From Paenibacillus spongiae (lineage in GTDB: Bacteria > Bacillota > Bacilli > Paenibacillales > Paenibacillaceae): a DNA stretch of 64,000 bases. The translations under genes were made by a program, and so were the position numbers. The notes under the pieces were generated by a model, which was not told the DNA's origin, made no database searches, and saw nothing but the letters and a program-made list of their open reading frames with translations. This document shows, one piece after another, positions 8,166 to 16,439 of this stretch; the first letter of the stretch is position 1; each line of letters opens with the position of its first letter. The stretch spans positions 1,652,001 through 1,716,000 of the forward strand of contig NZ_CP091430.1 in the NCBI RefSeq assembly GCF_024734895.1, given 5' to 3'.

Positions 8166-8241
8166 GAGCCATTAGCTCAGTTGGTAGAGCACCTGACTTT
8201 TAATCAGGGTGTCGTAGGTTCGAGTCCTACATGGCTCACCA
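8166..8241 (+). tRNA. tRNA-Lys (TTT)
   Basis: Acceptor GAGCCAT / ATGGCTC, D-arm GCTCAGTTGGTAGAGC, anticodon stem CCTGA / TCAGG around CTTTTAA, anticodon TTT, encoded CCA. Confidence 0.97.
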
Positions 8242-8282
8242 TTTTATCGATATGCATTGAGCAGCATATCAAATCACAATTT

Positions 8283-8368
8283 GCGGTCGTGGCGGAATGG
8301 CAGACGCACCAGCTTGAGGGGCTGGCGGGAGCAATCTCGTGGAGGTTCGAGTCCTCTCGACCGCACCA
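8283..8368 (+). tRNA. tRNA-Leu (GAG)
   Basis: Class II tRNA. Acceptor GCGGTCG / CGACCGC, anticodon stem CCAGC / GCTGG around TTGAGGG, anticodon GAG, variable arm GGCGGGAGCAATCTCGT, encoded CCA. Confidence 0.95.
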
Positions 8369-8385
8369 TACTTACAAACATGTAA

Positions 8386-8413
8386 ATTCCTTGATTATTC
8401 AAGGGATTTTTTT
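8386..8413 (+). terminator. terminator of the tRNA cluster
   Basis: CCTTGA / TCAAGG stem around TTAT, extended by AAT/ATT, followed by a seven-T run. Confidence 0.85.
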
Positions 8414-8460
8414 GTGTCTTTATTTTTTATTGCAAGCTAGCGAATGTTGACTATAAATTA

Positions 8461-8694
8461 GGTGACGAAGATGAGGATTCGATCGTCCGGGAGCTGCAGC
8501 AAATTTTGAGAGACGGACAGGACAAGGGGGAATTCGGCGAATTCGACCCGTCCGTCATGGCCAGCATGATTCAAGGGGCGATCGGGGAGTACATGATGGG
8601 GATTTCCCCGATCACGCGGAAGATTGATCCGGAAACCTACTGCCGCGAGCTTGTGAAGCTTGTTCGTCAAGCAGCCAAACAGAGAAAAGGGTGA
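8461..8694 (+). pseudogene. TetR-type regulator remnant (C-terminal half only)
   Basis: The frame from about 8461 to TGA 8692-8694 reads like the C-terminal ligand domain of a TetR regulator (REFDPSVMASMIQGAIGEY-like: FGEFDPSVMASMIQG, then YCRELVKLVRQAA). The HTH-bearing N-terminal half is absent; immediately upstream lie the terminator and tRNA-Leu. A short ATG at 8506 has no convincing ribosome binding site. I read it as a truncated gene left after a deletion or insertion next to the tRNAs. The stop is 8 bp before a second remnant. Confidence 0.6.
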
Positions 8695-8702
8695 ATGCCG
8701 GC

Positions 8703-8807
8703 ATGTCAGCCAATACATCAGAGCAGCAAACCGTCGTGGGGTATTCTGAGTCAACACGGCTCATTTTATACGTTGGATTCGGAGCTATAGGACTTCTATT
8801 GGGTTAA
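8703..8807 (+). pseudogene. YqeB-like membrane protein remnant (N-terminal 34 codons)
   Basis: ATG 8703 opens a frame beginning MSANTSEQQTVVGYS and reaching one hydrophobic segment (LYVGFGAIGLLLG) before TAA 8805-8807. The start resembles YqeB-type proteins, which are several times longer. It directly follows the TetR remnant, a pairing of regulator and target that appears to have been cut from both sides. The 8808-9018 interval that follows holds only a terminator. Confidence 0.45.
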
Positions 8808-8956
8808 AAGATGGGATTCATCGTCCGCGATGAAGGGAAGAGGCAGTATTGGCGGCAGGTACCGTAGAAATTAAGTTGATTTTAGAATGCGTAAGATTTG
8901 ATAGTTCGAAAAGCGATGAGGTCAGGGGTACGATCCTCTGGGCATGCATAACAAAG

Positions 8957-8986
8957 AAGACCAATCCTGCGGCGGTTGGTCTTTTT
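8957..8986. terminator. terminator downstream of the TetR repressor gene
   Basis: AAGACCAA / TTGGTCTT stem with a T-run on the plus side and a weaker one on the minus side. It lies 33 bp beyond the stop of the minus-strand tetR gene. Confidence 0.6.
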
Positions 8987-9018
8987 CATTATAAGCGAGT
9001 TTTTCTTTTTATTCTGAA

Positions 9019-9633
9019 CTATATATAAAGCCCTGTGACATACACGGAAGTGATCGTTGCAGCGATCTCTTCGACAGAACCATGATGTTCGTCCCGGACA
9101 ATTTCCCAGAGGTACATTTCATTCGTAAAAAACCAGCCCCGTGCCACGATCTCATGATTTATTCCGGATCTGGCCAGTCCATTTTGCTGTGCATAGGCAA
9201 CGTCTTTTGAAATACGCTGAATAAATTTTCCCCGAATAACTTTCCATTTATCCGACACTATAGAAGAAACCCCAATGGCCTGTTCAAAAACTTGCATCAT
9301 ATCCCGTTCGGCTTCCGCCGTTTTTAAGAAAGCATTCGCTTGTTTGTTAATGATTTCCTCGGCTTCTTGTTTCGATTTTGGCAGGAAGGAGATCTCGGCA
9401 ATTTCAAAAAATCGTTCCATGACATCCTCCATCAATACAATCAGAAGATCTTCTTTTCCCTCAAAATGAACATAGGCCGTGCCGTATCCGATCCCCGCTT
9501 TGTTAATCATTTGCTTGATCGTCGCTTTATGAAAGCCTTCCTGAAGAAAAACTTCCTTCGCGGCCTCCAATAATTTGCTTCTTGTTTTCAGTGAGCGCAA
9601 ATGTCTTTTATCCTCTACATTACGTTGGTTCAT
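9019..9633 (-). CDS. TetR/AcrR family repressor of the kynurenine module
   Basis: 204 residues from ATG 9633, with GGAGG 7 nt upstream; longer frames toward 9753 lack a ribosome binding site. The N-terminal HTH is typical (LLEAAKEVFLQEGFHKATI, AGIGYGTAYVHFEGKEDLL, residues about 20-65), followed by a helical ligand domain. The gene is divergent from kynureninase; palindromes at 9740-9752 and 9774-9786 sit on that promoter, so it most likely represses the kynU-permease-ald operon and responds to kynurenine or a related compound (inference). Its base composition is lower in GC than the flanking genes. Confidence 0.88.
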   Translation of the reverse strand: MNQRNVEDKRHLRSLKTRSKLLEAAKEVFLQEGFHKATIKQMINKAGIGYGTAYVHFEGKEDLLIVLMEDVMERFFEIAEISFLPKSKQEAEEIINKQANAFLKTAEAERDMMQVFEQAIGVSSIVSDKWKVIRGKFIQRISKDVAYAQQNGLARSGINHEIVARGWFFTNEMYLWEIVRDEHHGSVEEIAATITSVYVTGLYI

Positions 9634-9710
9634 TTCTATTCCTCCACGACTCATTATCTCTAGAATATATGGTTTTGAGCCAAAAGGAAAGGGATGCCTT
9701 TGAAGTGCAC

Positions 9711-9716
9711 GTGTCA
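9711..9716. promoter_or_regulatory. possible third half-operator
   Basis: GTGTCA here equals the right half of the operator at 9740-9752 and lies 36 bp before it, close to the 34-bp spacing of the two full operators. The left half is degenerate. It would lie nearest the tetR gene and could serve autoregulation. Confidence 0.3.
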
Positions 9717-9738
9717 ATAATTGGATCGCGCAGTAATA

Positions 9739-9768
9739 TTGACACCGTGTCATATTCAGCGCAATAAT
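9739..9768 (+). promoter_or_regulatory. promoter of the kynureninase operon
   Basis: TTGACA (9739-9744), 18-nt spacer, AATAAT (9763-9768). The -35 hexamer is the left edge of operator 1, and operator 2 falls at the expected transcription start. Confidence 0.7.
9740..9752. promoter_or_regulatory. operator 1 of the TetR repressor
   Basis: TGACACCGTGTCA, a perfect 6-1-6 palindrome overlapping the -35 element. The surrounding words (ATTGACAC...TGTCATATTCA) are repeated 34 bp downstream. Confidence 0.7.
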
Positions 9769-9773
9769 GTTAT

Positions 9774-9786
9774 TGACACTATGTCA
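9774..9786. promoter_or_regulatory. operator 2 of the TetR repressor
   Basis: TGACACTATGTCA, palindromic in its outer five bases (TGACA/TGTCA), 34 bp (about three helical turns) from operator 1 and at the likely transcription start. Confidence 0.65.
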
Positions 9787-9838
9787 TATTCATTCAAGAA
9801 AGCGCTTAATCATTTATTTAGCAAAGGAGAGAATCTTG

Positions 9839-11125
9839 ATGCGTTTAAAAAACTTTGAAGCGACGTTAGAATATGCGAAAGAATTGGATAAGGAAGATTC
9901 TCTTGGGCGTTATCGGGAAGAGTTTTATTTGAAGCCTGGATCCATCTATATGGATGGGAACTCCTTGGGGCTGCTTTCGAAGAGAGCGGAAAGGACACTC
10001 TTGGAATCGTTAGAAGACTGGAAGGACCATGGCATCGATGGCTGGACGCAGGGGAATCATCCATGGTTCTTCATGGCGGAGGAACTGGGAAAGAAGCTTG
10101 CTCCGTTAGTGGGAGGATCGGCCGAAGAAGTCATTGTGACCGGTTCCACAACCGTGAATTTGCATCAGCTTGTGTCTACGTTTTATAAGCCGGAAGGCAT
10201 GCGCACCAAAATTTTAGCGGATGAACTAACATTTCCATCCGATATTTATGCTCTTCAAAGCCAATTAAGGATTCATGGATACGATCCCGATACGCATCTC
10301 ATTCGCGTGAAAAGCCGGGATGGCCGCTTCCTGGAAGAAGAGGACATTATCGAAGCCATGGACGAAACAGTCGCTCTAATCGTTTTGCCCACCGTATTGT
10401 ATCGCAGCGGTCAAATATTGGATATGAAGCAATTAACTGATGAAGCGCATCGCAGAGGTATTTTAATCGGGTTTGACGCTTGCCACTCCGCGGGTTCGGT
10501 TCCGCATTCCTTCAACGAATGGGGTGTAGATTTTGCGTTTTGGTGCAATTATAAACATTTAAACGGAGGACCCGGCGGTGTTGGGGGATTGTTTGTAAAC
10601 CGAAAGCATTTTGGAGAGAGTCCTGGACTTGCCGGTTGGTTTAGTTCCGCTAAAGAGAAACAATTCGATATGGAGCATTCATTAACTCCCGCTCATTCCG
10701 CAGGAGCGTTCCAAATCGGAACTCCTCATGTGCTTAGCGTCGCTCCTTTGATCGGGTCATTAGAAATTTTTGAAGAAGCGGGTATCGAAAATATTCGCCT
10801 GAAATCGCTTAAAATCAATCAATATTTAATGGATTTAATTGACAGTGAATTAGCGGGTATGGGGTTTATCATCGGAACGCCAAGAGAGGATGCGCGACGC
10901 GGCGGGCATGTAAGTCTTGAACATGTTGAAGCAGCACGAATTTGCAAATCATTGAAGGATAACGGGATCATTCCGGATTTTCGGGCCCCCAATATCATTC
11001 GGCTTGCACCGGTTGCCCTTTATTCATCCTATCAGGATGTTTGGGAAACGGTTCGAATTCTTAAGAAGATCATGACTGATAAACAGTATGAGAAATTTAT
11101 AAATGAACGTGAAGTTGTTGCATAA
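9839..11125 (+). CDS. kynU: kynureninase
   Basis: 428 residues from ATG 9839, with AAGGAG (9824-9829) 9 nt upstream; the frame extends to 9767 but that part overlaps the promoter and operators. A fold-type I PLP enzyme that cleaves L-kynurenine to anthranilate and L-alanine. Recognised by the family N-terminus ([10 protein letters not shown]), the Asp pairing with the PLP ring in FDACHSAGS, and the Schiff-base Lys in [13 protein letters not shown]. Length is normal. No kynurenine formamidase or tryptophan dioxygenase gene is in the window, so the substrate is probably imported. The operon continues with a permease and alanine dehydrogenase. Confidence 0.95.
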   Translation: MRLKNFEATLEYAKELDKEDSLGRYREEFYLKPGSIYMDGNSLGLLSKRAERTLLESLEDWKDHGIDGWTQGNHPWFFMAEELGKKLAPLVGGSAEEVIVTGSTTVNLHQLVSTFYKPEGMRTKILADELTFPSDIYALQSQLRIHGYDPDTHLIRVKSRDGRFLEEEDIIEAMDETVALIVLPTVLYRSGQILDMKQLTDEAHRRGILIGFDACHSAGSVPHSFNEWGVDFAFWCNYKHLNGGPGGVGGLFVNRKHFGESPGLAGWFSSAKEKQFDMEHSLTPAHSAGAFQIGTPHVLSVAPLIGSLEIFEEAGIENIRLKSLKINQYLMDLIDSELAGMGFIIGTPREDARRGGHVSLEHVEAARICKSLKDNGIIPDFRAPNIIRLAPVALYSSYQDVWETVRILKKIMTDKQYEKFINEREVVA

Positions 11126-11214
11126 TGTAGAACGCTATGAGAGCGGCTATCCCTTTCATGGCATTAAGGAATGATCGGACAAGGCCTGATGGTGAAAGAA
11201 GGGGATGAAATAGA

Positions 11215-12615
11215 ATGGAGATTAATAACAGCGGTAAAGGATTAAAACGGGAGTTAACGACAAGCAAGCTCTCGATGATCGCAATGGGAATGGCCATTGG
11301 GACAGGATTGTTCCTTGGAAGCGGATTAGCCATCGGCACTGCGGGGCCTGGTGTACTGCTCAGCTATACGATTGGTGCGTTTATCGTTTTATTGTTGATG
11401 GGATGTTTGGCGGAAATGACGGTTGCCCATCCAACCTCGGGCTCCTTTGGAACGATTGCCGATCGATATCTTCATCCCATGGCAGGCTTTCTTGTCCGGT
11501 ACTCTTACTGGATTGCGCAGGTATTGGCTATCGGGGTTGAAATAAGCGCAATCGCGGTGTACATGAAATACTGGTTTCCAGGGGTTCCTGGCGTCATATG
11601 GATCATCTTATTTACAGCGGTTCTCATTTATGTAAACGCTACCAGCGTCAATGCGTTCGCAGCATTCGAGTATTGGTTTTCCATGATCAAGGTTAGTGCG
11701 ATCGTCGGGTTTATTCTTCTTGGCGCTTACATTCTGTTCGGAACTTCCGGTCATGAACATGTGGGAGCCAATAACCTTGTCGATCATGGAGGTTTTCTGC
11801 CTTTTGGATTCAAAGGGATGTGGATTGCCGTCTTTATTTCTCTTTTTAGCTTTTTAGGCACGGAATTGGTCGCGGTTACGGCAGGTGAAGCGAAAGATCC
11901 CGATGTAGCTGTACCGAAGGCATTGAAAGCGACGGTATTCCGATTGTCCGCTTTCTATGTGTTGACTTTGGCGATTATGCTGATGATTGTTCCATGGCAA
12001 TCGGCAGGAATTGAAGAAAGTCCGTTTGTAAAAGTAATGGAGATCTTGAATATACCCGGCGCATCTGGAGTCATGAATTTTATCGTTTTAACAGCCGCTT
12101 TATCTTCCATGAACGGGCAGCTTTATGCTTCCTCGCGAACGATGTTTTCGTTATCGGGAGAAAAGTTTGCGCCAGCCCTGTTTGGCAAGCTTAATAAAAA
12201 AGGCGTGCCGACGGCTGCGCTAACCGTTTCCACCATGGGCATTATTGTCGCTGCAGTAGTAAATGCGCTGCTGCCCGGATCTTCCTATGCATTTATGATG
12301 GGGATTTCTATGTTTGGTTCACTTTTTACCTGGCTGATTATTTTCGTTTCTCATTTATATTTCCGAAGGAAATGGGAAAAGACGGGCGGCCGCAAGCTGC
12401 CGGTTAGAATGATAGGGTTTCCGTATTTGACGATAGTGGGAGGACTTCTCCTGCTAAGTTTAATGGTCACGGCATGGTTTACCGATTTCAAAATCATGCT
12501 TCAATTTGGTATTCCTTGGCTGCTGCTTTTATCCATTGCGTATGTGATTATGAAAAAAATGCAGTCAAAGCGAGATTGTATCGAAAAACAAACTGAAGGA
12601 GAGATTATTTCATGA
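11215..12615 (+). CDS. APC-family amino acid permease
   Basis: 466 residues, about 12 membrane segments, with the APC/AAT signature near the start ([17 protein letters not shown]) and [18 protein letters not shown] in the sixth helix region. Members of this family carry amino acids with protons. Its place between kynureninase and alanine dehydrogenase, with a 4-bp overlap (ATGA) into the latter, suggests kynurenine or tryptophan-like uptake; alanine or a related amino acid is the main alternative. An 89-bp gap separates it from kynU, with AAGGGG before the start. Confidence 0.88.
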   Translation: MEINNSGKGLKRELTTSKLSMIAMGMAIGTGLFLGSGLAIGTAGPGVLLSYTIGAFIVLLLMGCLAEMTVAHPTSGSFGTIADRYLHPMAGFLVRYSYWIAQVLAIGVEISAIAVYMKYWFPGVPGVIWIILFTAVLIYVNATSVNAFAAFEYWFSMIKVSAIVGFILLGAYILFGTSGHEHVGANNLVDHGGFLPFGFKGMWIAVFISLFSFLGTELVAVTAGEAKDPDVAVPKALKATVFRLSAFYVLTLAIMLMIVPWQSAGIEESPFVKVMEILNIPGASGVMNFIVLTAALSSMNGQLYASSRTMFSLSGEKFAPALFGKLNKKGVPTAALTVSTMGIIVAAVVNALLPGSSYAFMMGISMFGSLFTWLIIFVSHLYFRRKWEKTGGRKLPVRMIGFPYLTIVGGLLLLSLMVTAWFTDFKIMLQFGIPWLLLLSIAYVIMKKMQSKRDCIEKQTEGEIIS

Positions 12616-13745
12616 TTATTGGCGTACCAAGAGAAATTAAAAATAACGAAAACCGTGTCGCTTTAACGCCAGCTGGAGTCTTTTCATTCATAAATGCCGG
12701 GCATAAAGTATTCGTTGAGAAAAACGCCGGTGAAGGCAGCGGTTTTTCGAATGAAGATTACCTCGAAAGCGGTGCTGAAATTATTGATAACGCGGCAGCT
12801 GTATGGGAAAAATCGGATTTGATCATGAAAGTGAAAGAGCCGCTTCCAAGCGAGTACGGCTATTTCCGCAAAGGCTTGATTTTGTTCACTTATTTGCATT
12901 TGGCCGCTGAACCGGCTTTAGCCAAGGCACTTATCGATAAAGGCGTTCTTGCCATCGCTTATGAAACCGTATCGGTGAATCGCACGCTGCCGCTGCTTAC
13001 GCCCATGAGTGAAGTTGCCGGCCGGATGGCCACGCAAATCGGTGCGCAGTTTTTGCAAAAATCAAACGGAGGCAAAGGAATTCTTCTTGCGGGCGTTCCT
13101 GGCGTGAACCGCGGGAAAGTGACCATTATCGGCGGCGGTATCGTAGGGACGAATGCGGCAAAAATGGCAATTGGAATAGGCGCTCATGTAACGATTATCG
13201 ACTTGAGCGCTGACCGTTTACGTCAATTGGATGATATTTTCGGCAATGAAATAACGACGCTAATGTCCAACCCTTTCAATATCGCACAGGCAGCAGCTGA
13301 AGCTGACTTACTGATCGGAGCCGTATTGATTCCCGGCGCAAAAGCTCCAAAGCTGGTAACGGAAGAGATGGTAAAGGCAATGAAGCCTGGTTCCGTTATC
13401 GTTGATGTTGCCGTCGACCAAGGCGGAGTTGTTGAAACGATCGATCAAATTACAACACATGACAATCCAACCTATATCAAGCATGGCGTCGTTCATTACG
13501 CTGTAGCCAACATGCCTGGTGCGGTTCCAAGGACCTCGACCATCGCTTTAACGAACGTTACGCTTCCATATGCGTTACAGGTGGCAAACAAAGGCGTATA
13601 CCGGGCAATCGCCGAAAACGAAGCTTTAAAACGCGGTGTTAACGTGGCTAATGGTGAAATTACGTTTGAAGCCGTTGCCAAAGATCTTGGTTACGATTAT
13701 GTAAAAGTAGAAGATGCTTTAGAAAAACATGTTATTGCAGGATAA
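12612..13745 (+). CDS. ald: alanine dehydrogenase
   Basis: 377 residues, starting inside the permease stop (ATGA). Begins [20 protein letters not shown], the family hallmark. Catalytic Lys is in [10 protein letters not shown] (about 75) and His in FTYLHLA (about 96); the NAD-binding Rossmann motif [14 protein letters not shown] is near 170. It oxidises L-alanine to pyruvate and ammonia with NAD+. After kynureninase releases alanine, this enzyme would feed it into central metabolism, so the three genes form a short catabolic route. Confidence 0.97.
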   Translation: MIIGVPREIKNNENRVALTPAGVFSFINAGHKVFVEKNAGEGSGFSNEDYLESGAEIIDNAAAVWEKSDLIMKVKEPLPSEYGYFRKGLILFTYLHLAAEPALAKALIDKGVLAIAYETVSVNRTLPLLTPMSEVAGRMATQIGAQFLQKSNGGKGILLAGVPGVNRGKVTIIGGGIVGTNAAKMAIGIGAHVTIIDLSADRLRQLDDIFGNEITTLMSNPFNIAQAAAEADLLIGAVLIPGAKAPKLVTEEMVKAMKPGSVIVDVAVDQGGVVETIDQITTHDNPTYIKHGVVHYAVANMPGAVPRTSTIALTNVTLPYALQVANKGVYRAIAENEALKRGVNVANGEITFEAVAKDLGYDYVKVEDALEKHVIAG

Positions 13746-13764
13746 AATCGAATGGTGACAAATG

Positions 13765-13791
13765 GGGACACGGGCTATCCGTGTCCCTTTT
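13765..13791 (+). terminator. terminator of the kynU operon
   Basis: GGGACACGG / CCGTGTCCC with a GCTAT loop followed by TTTT, 20 bp after the ald stop. Confidence 0.88.
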
Positions 13792-13937
13792 GATTTCCGC
13801 AAAGCAACCTCAAGCCGAATGAAAAAGAGGGAAAAATATTCTTCAAGTAACGTGACGGTGGTATAATTTATGAAATAAATGATCTGCCGCCAGTTCTGTT
13901 ACATGATGGAATTGACGGGCTGTCAGGAGGATGAGAG

Positions 13938-14795
13938 ATGACTCGTTTTATCTATTTATCCGATACCCATATAGGCGCGGATATTGTGGGCTTTCAGCAG
14001 CAGCCTGCTTATCCGGACAAATTGGAAGAGCTTCTCGCTGCGGTTGCCGAGCACGCGCGCAAGGGAGAAATCGATTTTGTGCTGCATGGAGGAGACATGG
14101 TGGATACCTGTACGCCGGCTGCAATCGAAAGAGCGAAACAGCTGTTCGATCTCCCGGTGCCGGTCTATCTATCGCTTGGCAATCATGACTTGGATCGCAA
14201 GGATGCTCTATCGTTATGGCTAACCCTCGCTCCTGAATTTTTCGCAGGCCAATCCCCTCAATACACGATCGAACATGGGGACTGCGTCATACATGTTACG
14301 CCAAACCAATGGGAGAGCGGCGTTCCTTACTATTGGAGCAGCCGGCAGGAGGCTTATTTCCTGGACGATCAGCTGCCATTATTGGAAGAATCCATTGCCA
14401 GATACAAGGGGGGAAATCAATGGTTAGCCATACATAATCCGATATACGGCGTATCTATGGAACAGAGCGGATCAGATCGTATTATCCATGACGTCCCTCC
14501 CGCATTTCAAGAGGCCATTGTCCATATCGTGGAATCCTATCCTGAAGTAAGAGGCGTTCTGTCCGGGCATAACCACATCAATACGTTGAAGCATACGGAA
14601 GCCGGCGTGTATCTTACCGCAAGTTCCTTTATTGAAGCGCCTTTCGAGTATAAAATTATGGAGGCGACGCAGCAGTCGGTTTCCATCCATACGCATGCGG
14701 TGAATGGGCTGAGCTTTAAGGCGGATTATAATTCCGGCCGCAGCTTCGTTCAGGGGAGAGAAGTCGACAGGTCCCTGCTGTGGAGGTTCTCGTAA
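13938..14795 (+). CDS. calcineurin-like metallophosphoesterase
   Basis: 285 residues; GGAGG ends 9 nt before the ATG. All five metallophosphoesterase blocks are visible: YLSDTHIG (residues 5-12), HGGDMVD (about 52), LGNHDLD (about 79), the His of WLAIHNP (about 160) and SGHNHINT (about 215). These bind two metals for phosphomonoester or phosphodiester cleavage. No signal peptide, so probably cytosolic. The next gene starts right after this stop, and also encodes a phosphoesterase-type fold, so the pair probably acts on related phosphate esters; the substrate is unknown. Confidence 0.88.
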   Translation: MTRFIYLSDTHIGADIVGFQQQPAYPDKLEELLAAVAEHARKGEIDFVLHGGDMVDTCTPAAIERAKQLFDLPVPVYLSLGNHDLDRKDALSLWLTLAPEFFAGQSPQYTIEHGDCVIHVTPNQWESGVPYYWSSRQEAYFLDDQLPLLEESIARYKGGNQWLAIHNPIYGVSMEQSGSDRIIHDVPPAFQEAIVHIVESYPEVRGVLSGHNHINTLKHTEAGVYLTASSFIEAPFEYKIMEATQQSVSIHTHAVNGLSFKADYNSGRSFVQGREVDRSLLWRFS

Positions 14796-15560
14796 ATGAA
14801 AATAGGGCAGTACAACATTCTGGACGGTTCTCCTGAGCCGGAACGTCTGGTTCGGCTGGGGCAGTGGATAAGTCGGCAAAATTACGATATATTGGGCTTC
14901 AATGAATTGAACGGATGGACCACTCGCCAGATGGAGCAGTATGGCGCCGAATGGGGTCTCCCGTATTATGCCATAACGGATACGGGGAGAAGCCCTTACC
15001 GGCTGGGGATCCTCTCCAAGCATCCCGTTGAACGGGTGTCGATCAAGGAAGAAGGCTTCTACCACGGTCTGCTTCATGCGAAGATTCTCGATCTGGATCT
15101 ATTCGTAACGCACTTGTCTTCCGCGGATTCCTTGCACAGAGAACGTGAAGCGGCGCTCATTATCGAGGAAATATCAACCTGCTGCGGACCGGTTATCGTC
15201 ATGGGAGACTTGAATACCCTCTCGCCGCTGGATAAGGCGCATTATGATCATGCGGGCATACCGGAAAAACTGTCTCAGGATGACAGACTGTCCCGTAAAT
15301 TCATGGCTCAAGGCGAAATCAATTATCGGCCGATGGAGGTTCTTCTTGAAGCGGGACTGGTTGATGCCGGGGCAGGCAGCGGCTTTCAACATTCGGTACC
15401 TACGAAGTATAATGAGGATCCAATGCATGCGGATAGGTTAAGACTTGATTATATGTTGATCAATGAAGCGCTATTGAATCATAAGCCTATGGCCAGAATT
15501 ATTCGCGACCCGGAAGTCGAACTGCTGTCCGACCATTACCCGGTTGAATGCTGGTGGTAA
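14796..15560 (+). CDS. endonuclease/exonuclease/phosphatase family protein
   Basis: 254 residues beginning on the base after the previous stop. EEP-fold motifs: QYNILDG at the start, the metal-binding Glu in LGFNELNGW (about 38), VTHLSS (about 106), MGDLNTLSP with the catalytic Asp and Asn (about 134), and the C-terminal SDHYPVE. This superfamily cleaves phosphodiesters in nucleic acids or phospholipid headgroups. No signal peptide is apparent. It forms a two-gene operon with the metallophosphoesterase. Confidence 0.88.
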   Translation: MKIGQYNILDGSPEPERLVRLGQWISRQNYDILGFNELNGWTTRQMEQYGAEWGLPYYAITDTGRSPYRLGILSKHPVERVSIKEEGFYHGLLHAKILDLDLFVTHLSSADSLHREREAALIIEEISTCCGPVIVMGDLNTLSPLDKAHYDHAGIPEKLSQDDRLSRKFMAQGEINYRPMEVLLEAGLVDAGAGSGFQHSVPTKYNEDPMHADRLRLDYMLINEALLNHKPMARIIRDPEVELLSDHYPVECWW

Positions 15561-15570
15561 GCATGCTGGA

Positions 15571-15600
15571 AAGTCCATCCGCTTGAGGATGGACTTTTTT
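15571..15600 (+). terminator. terminator
   Basis: AAGTCCATCC / GGATGGACTT around GCTTGA, then TTTT, 10 bp after the EEP gene. Confidence 0.88.
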
Positions 15601-15746
15601 GCTGTCAGGAAATGATCGTACGACCCGGCCTCGTCCATGTTTTTTGCTTCATGCGGGCAAATGTGTTAAAGTACCAATAAACCAATCATCCTACGTTTGT
15701 ATTAAGCAGGCATGCAGCAGGAATGAAAGAGCAAGGGGGAATGAAC

Positions 15747-16439
15747 ATGCTGCAAAAAACGAACCGGTTAACCCTGGTTGAGCAGGTTGCGATTCAGATG
15801 GAGGCTTTAATCGAGTCCGGACAGTGGAACGTTGGCATGAGGATACCGGCCGAACCTGAATTAATGGCCGAGCTGTCCGTCAGCCGCAACACATTGCGCG
15901 AAGCCATTCGCGCTCTAACGCATGCGGGGCTGTTGAAGACGAGACAGGGGGACGGCACTTACGTCTGTTCTTCGAGCGCGCTCGGCGCTGCGCTGGAGCG
16001 GCGTCTATTAAGGTCGGATTTGATACGGACACTGGAGGTGCGGCATGCGCTTGAGCGGGAAGCGGCTTATCTGGCGGCCATTCACAGGACGGAGGAGGAT
16101 GCCGCATCCATGCTGATCTGCTTGCAGGCTTGTGAACGGGCGGCAGCGGATAACGACAGGGAAGCGTATGTCGCTGCGGATCTGCAGCTCCATCAAACCA
16201 TTATGGCCGCTTCTCATAATGATATCCTGGTTGAATTGTATCATCATCTTATTCAAGCGGTACGGGAGTCCATCTCAACCTTGCTGAAGCCGGACAATCA
16301 GACGATGTACCTGCAATCCCACCGGCAGGTCATCGAGGCGATTGTCGCTTGCGATGCTGAAGCGGCGGTTGCGGCCGTTCACCGTTACATCGAGGATTCG
16401 AAGCGGGAGAATGGCAGCGGCATGGAGGCATTGTCATGA
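15747..16439 (+). CDS. GntR family (FCD-type) transcriptional regulator
   Basis: 230 residues. Start chosen at ATG 15747: AAGGGGG (15733-15739) lies 7 nt upstream, better placed than for the ATGs at 15723 and 15741. The winged-helix DNA-binding domain covers residues 5-70 (RIPAEPELMAELSVSRNTLREAI, split as RIPAEPELMAELS and VSRNTLREAI; GLLKTRQGDGTYV). The C-terminal helical FCD domain has ligand/metal-type residues (RHALEREAAYLA, LHQTIMAAS, HRQVIEAI). It overlaps the MFS gene by 4 bp, so it probably controls that transporter in response to a small organic acid. Confidence 0.88.
   Translation: MLQKTNRLTLVEQVAIQMEALIESGQWNVGMRIPAEPELMAELSVSRNTLREAIRALTHAGLLKTRQGDGTYVCSSSALGAALERRLLRSDLIRTLEVRHALEREAAYLAAIHRTEEDAASMLICLQACERAAADNDREAYVAADLQLHQTIMAASHNDILVELYHHLIQAVRESISTLLKPDNQTMYLQSHRQVIEAIVACDAEAAVAAVHRYIEDSKRENGSGMEALS

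Noticed and set aside
8880..8955. Degenerate tRNA 3' half (CAGGGGTACGATCCTCTG)
   Set aside because: A T-arm-like word is present but the T-loop is altered, no cloverleaf can be completed and CCA is missing.
9767..9838. Longer N-terminus for kynureninase
   Set aside because: Overlaps the promoter and operator 2; ATG 9839 has an ideal ribosome binding site and matches the family start.
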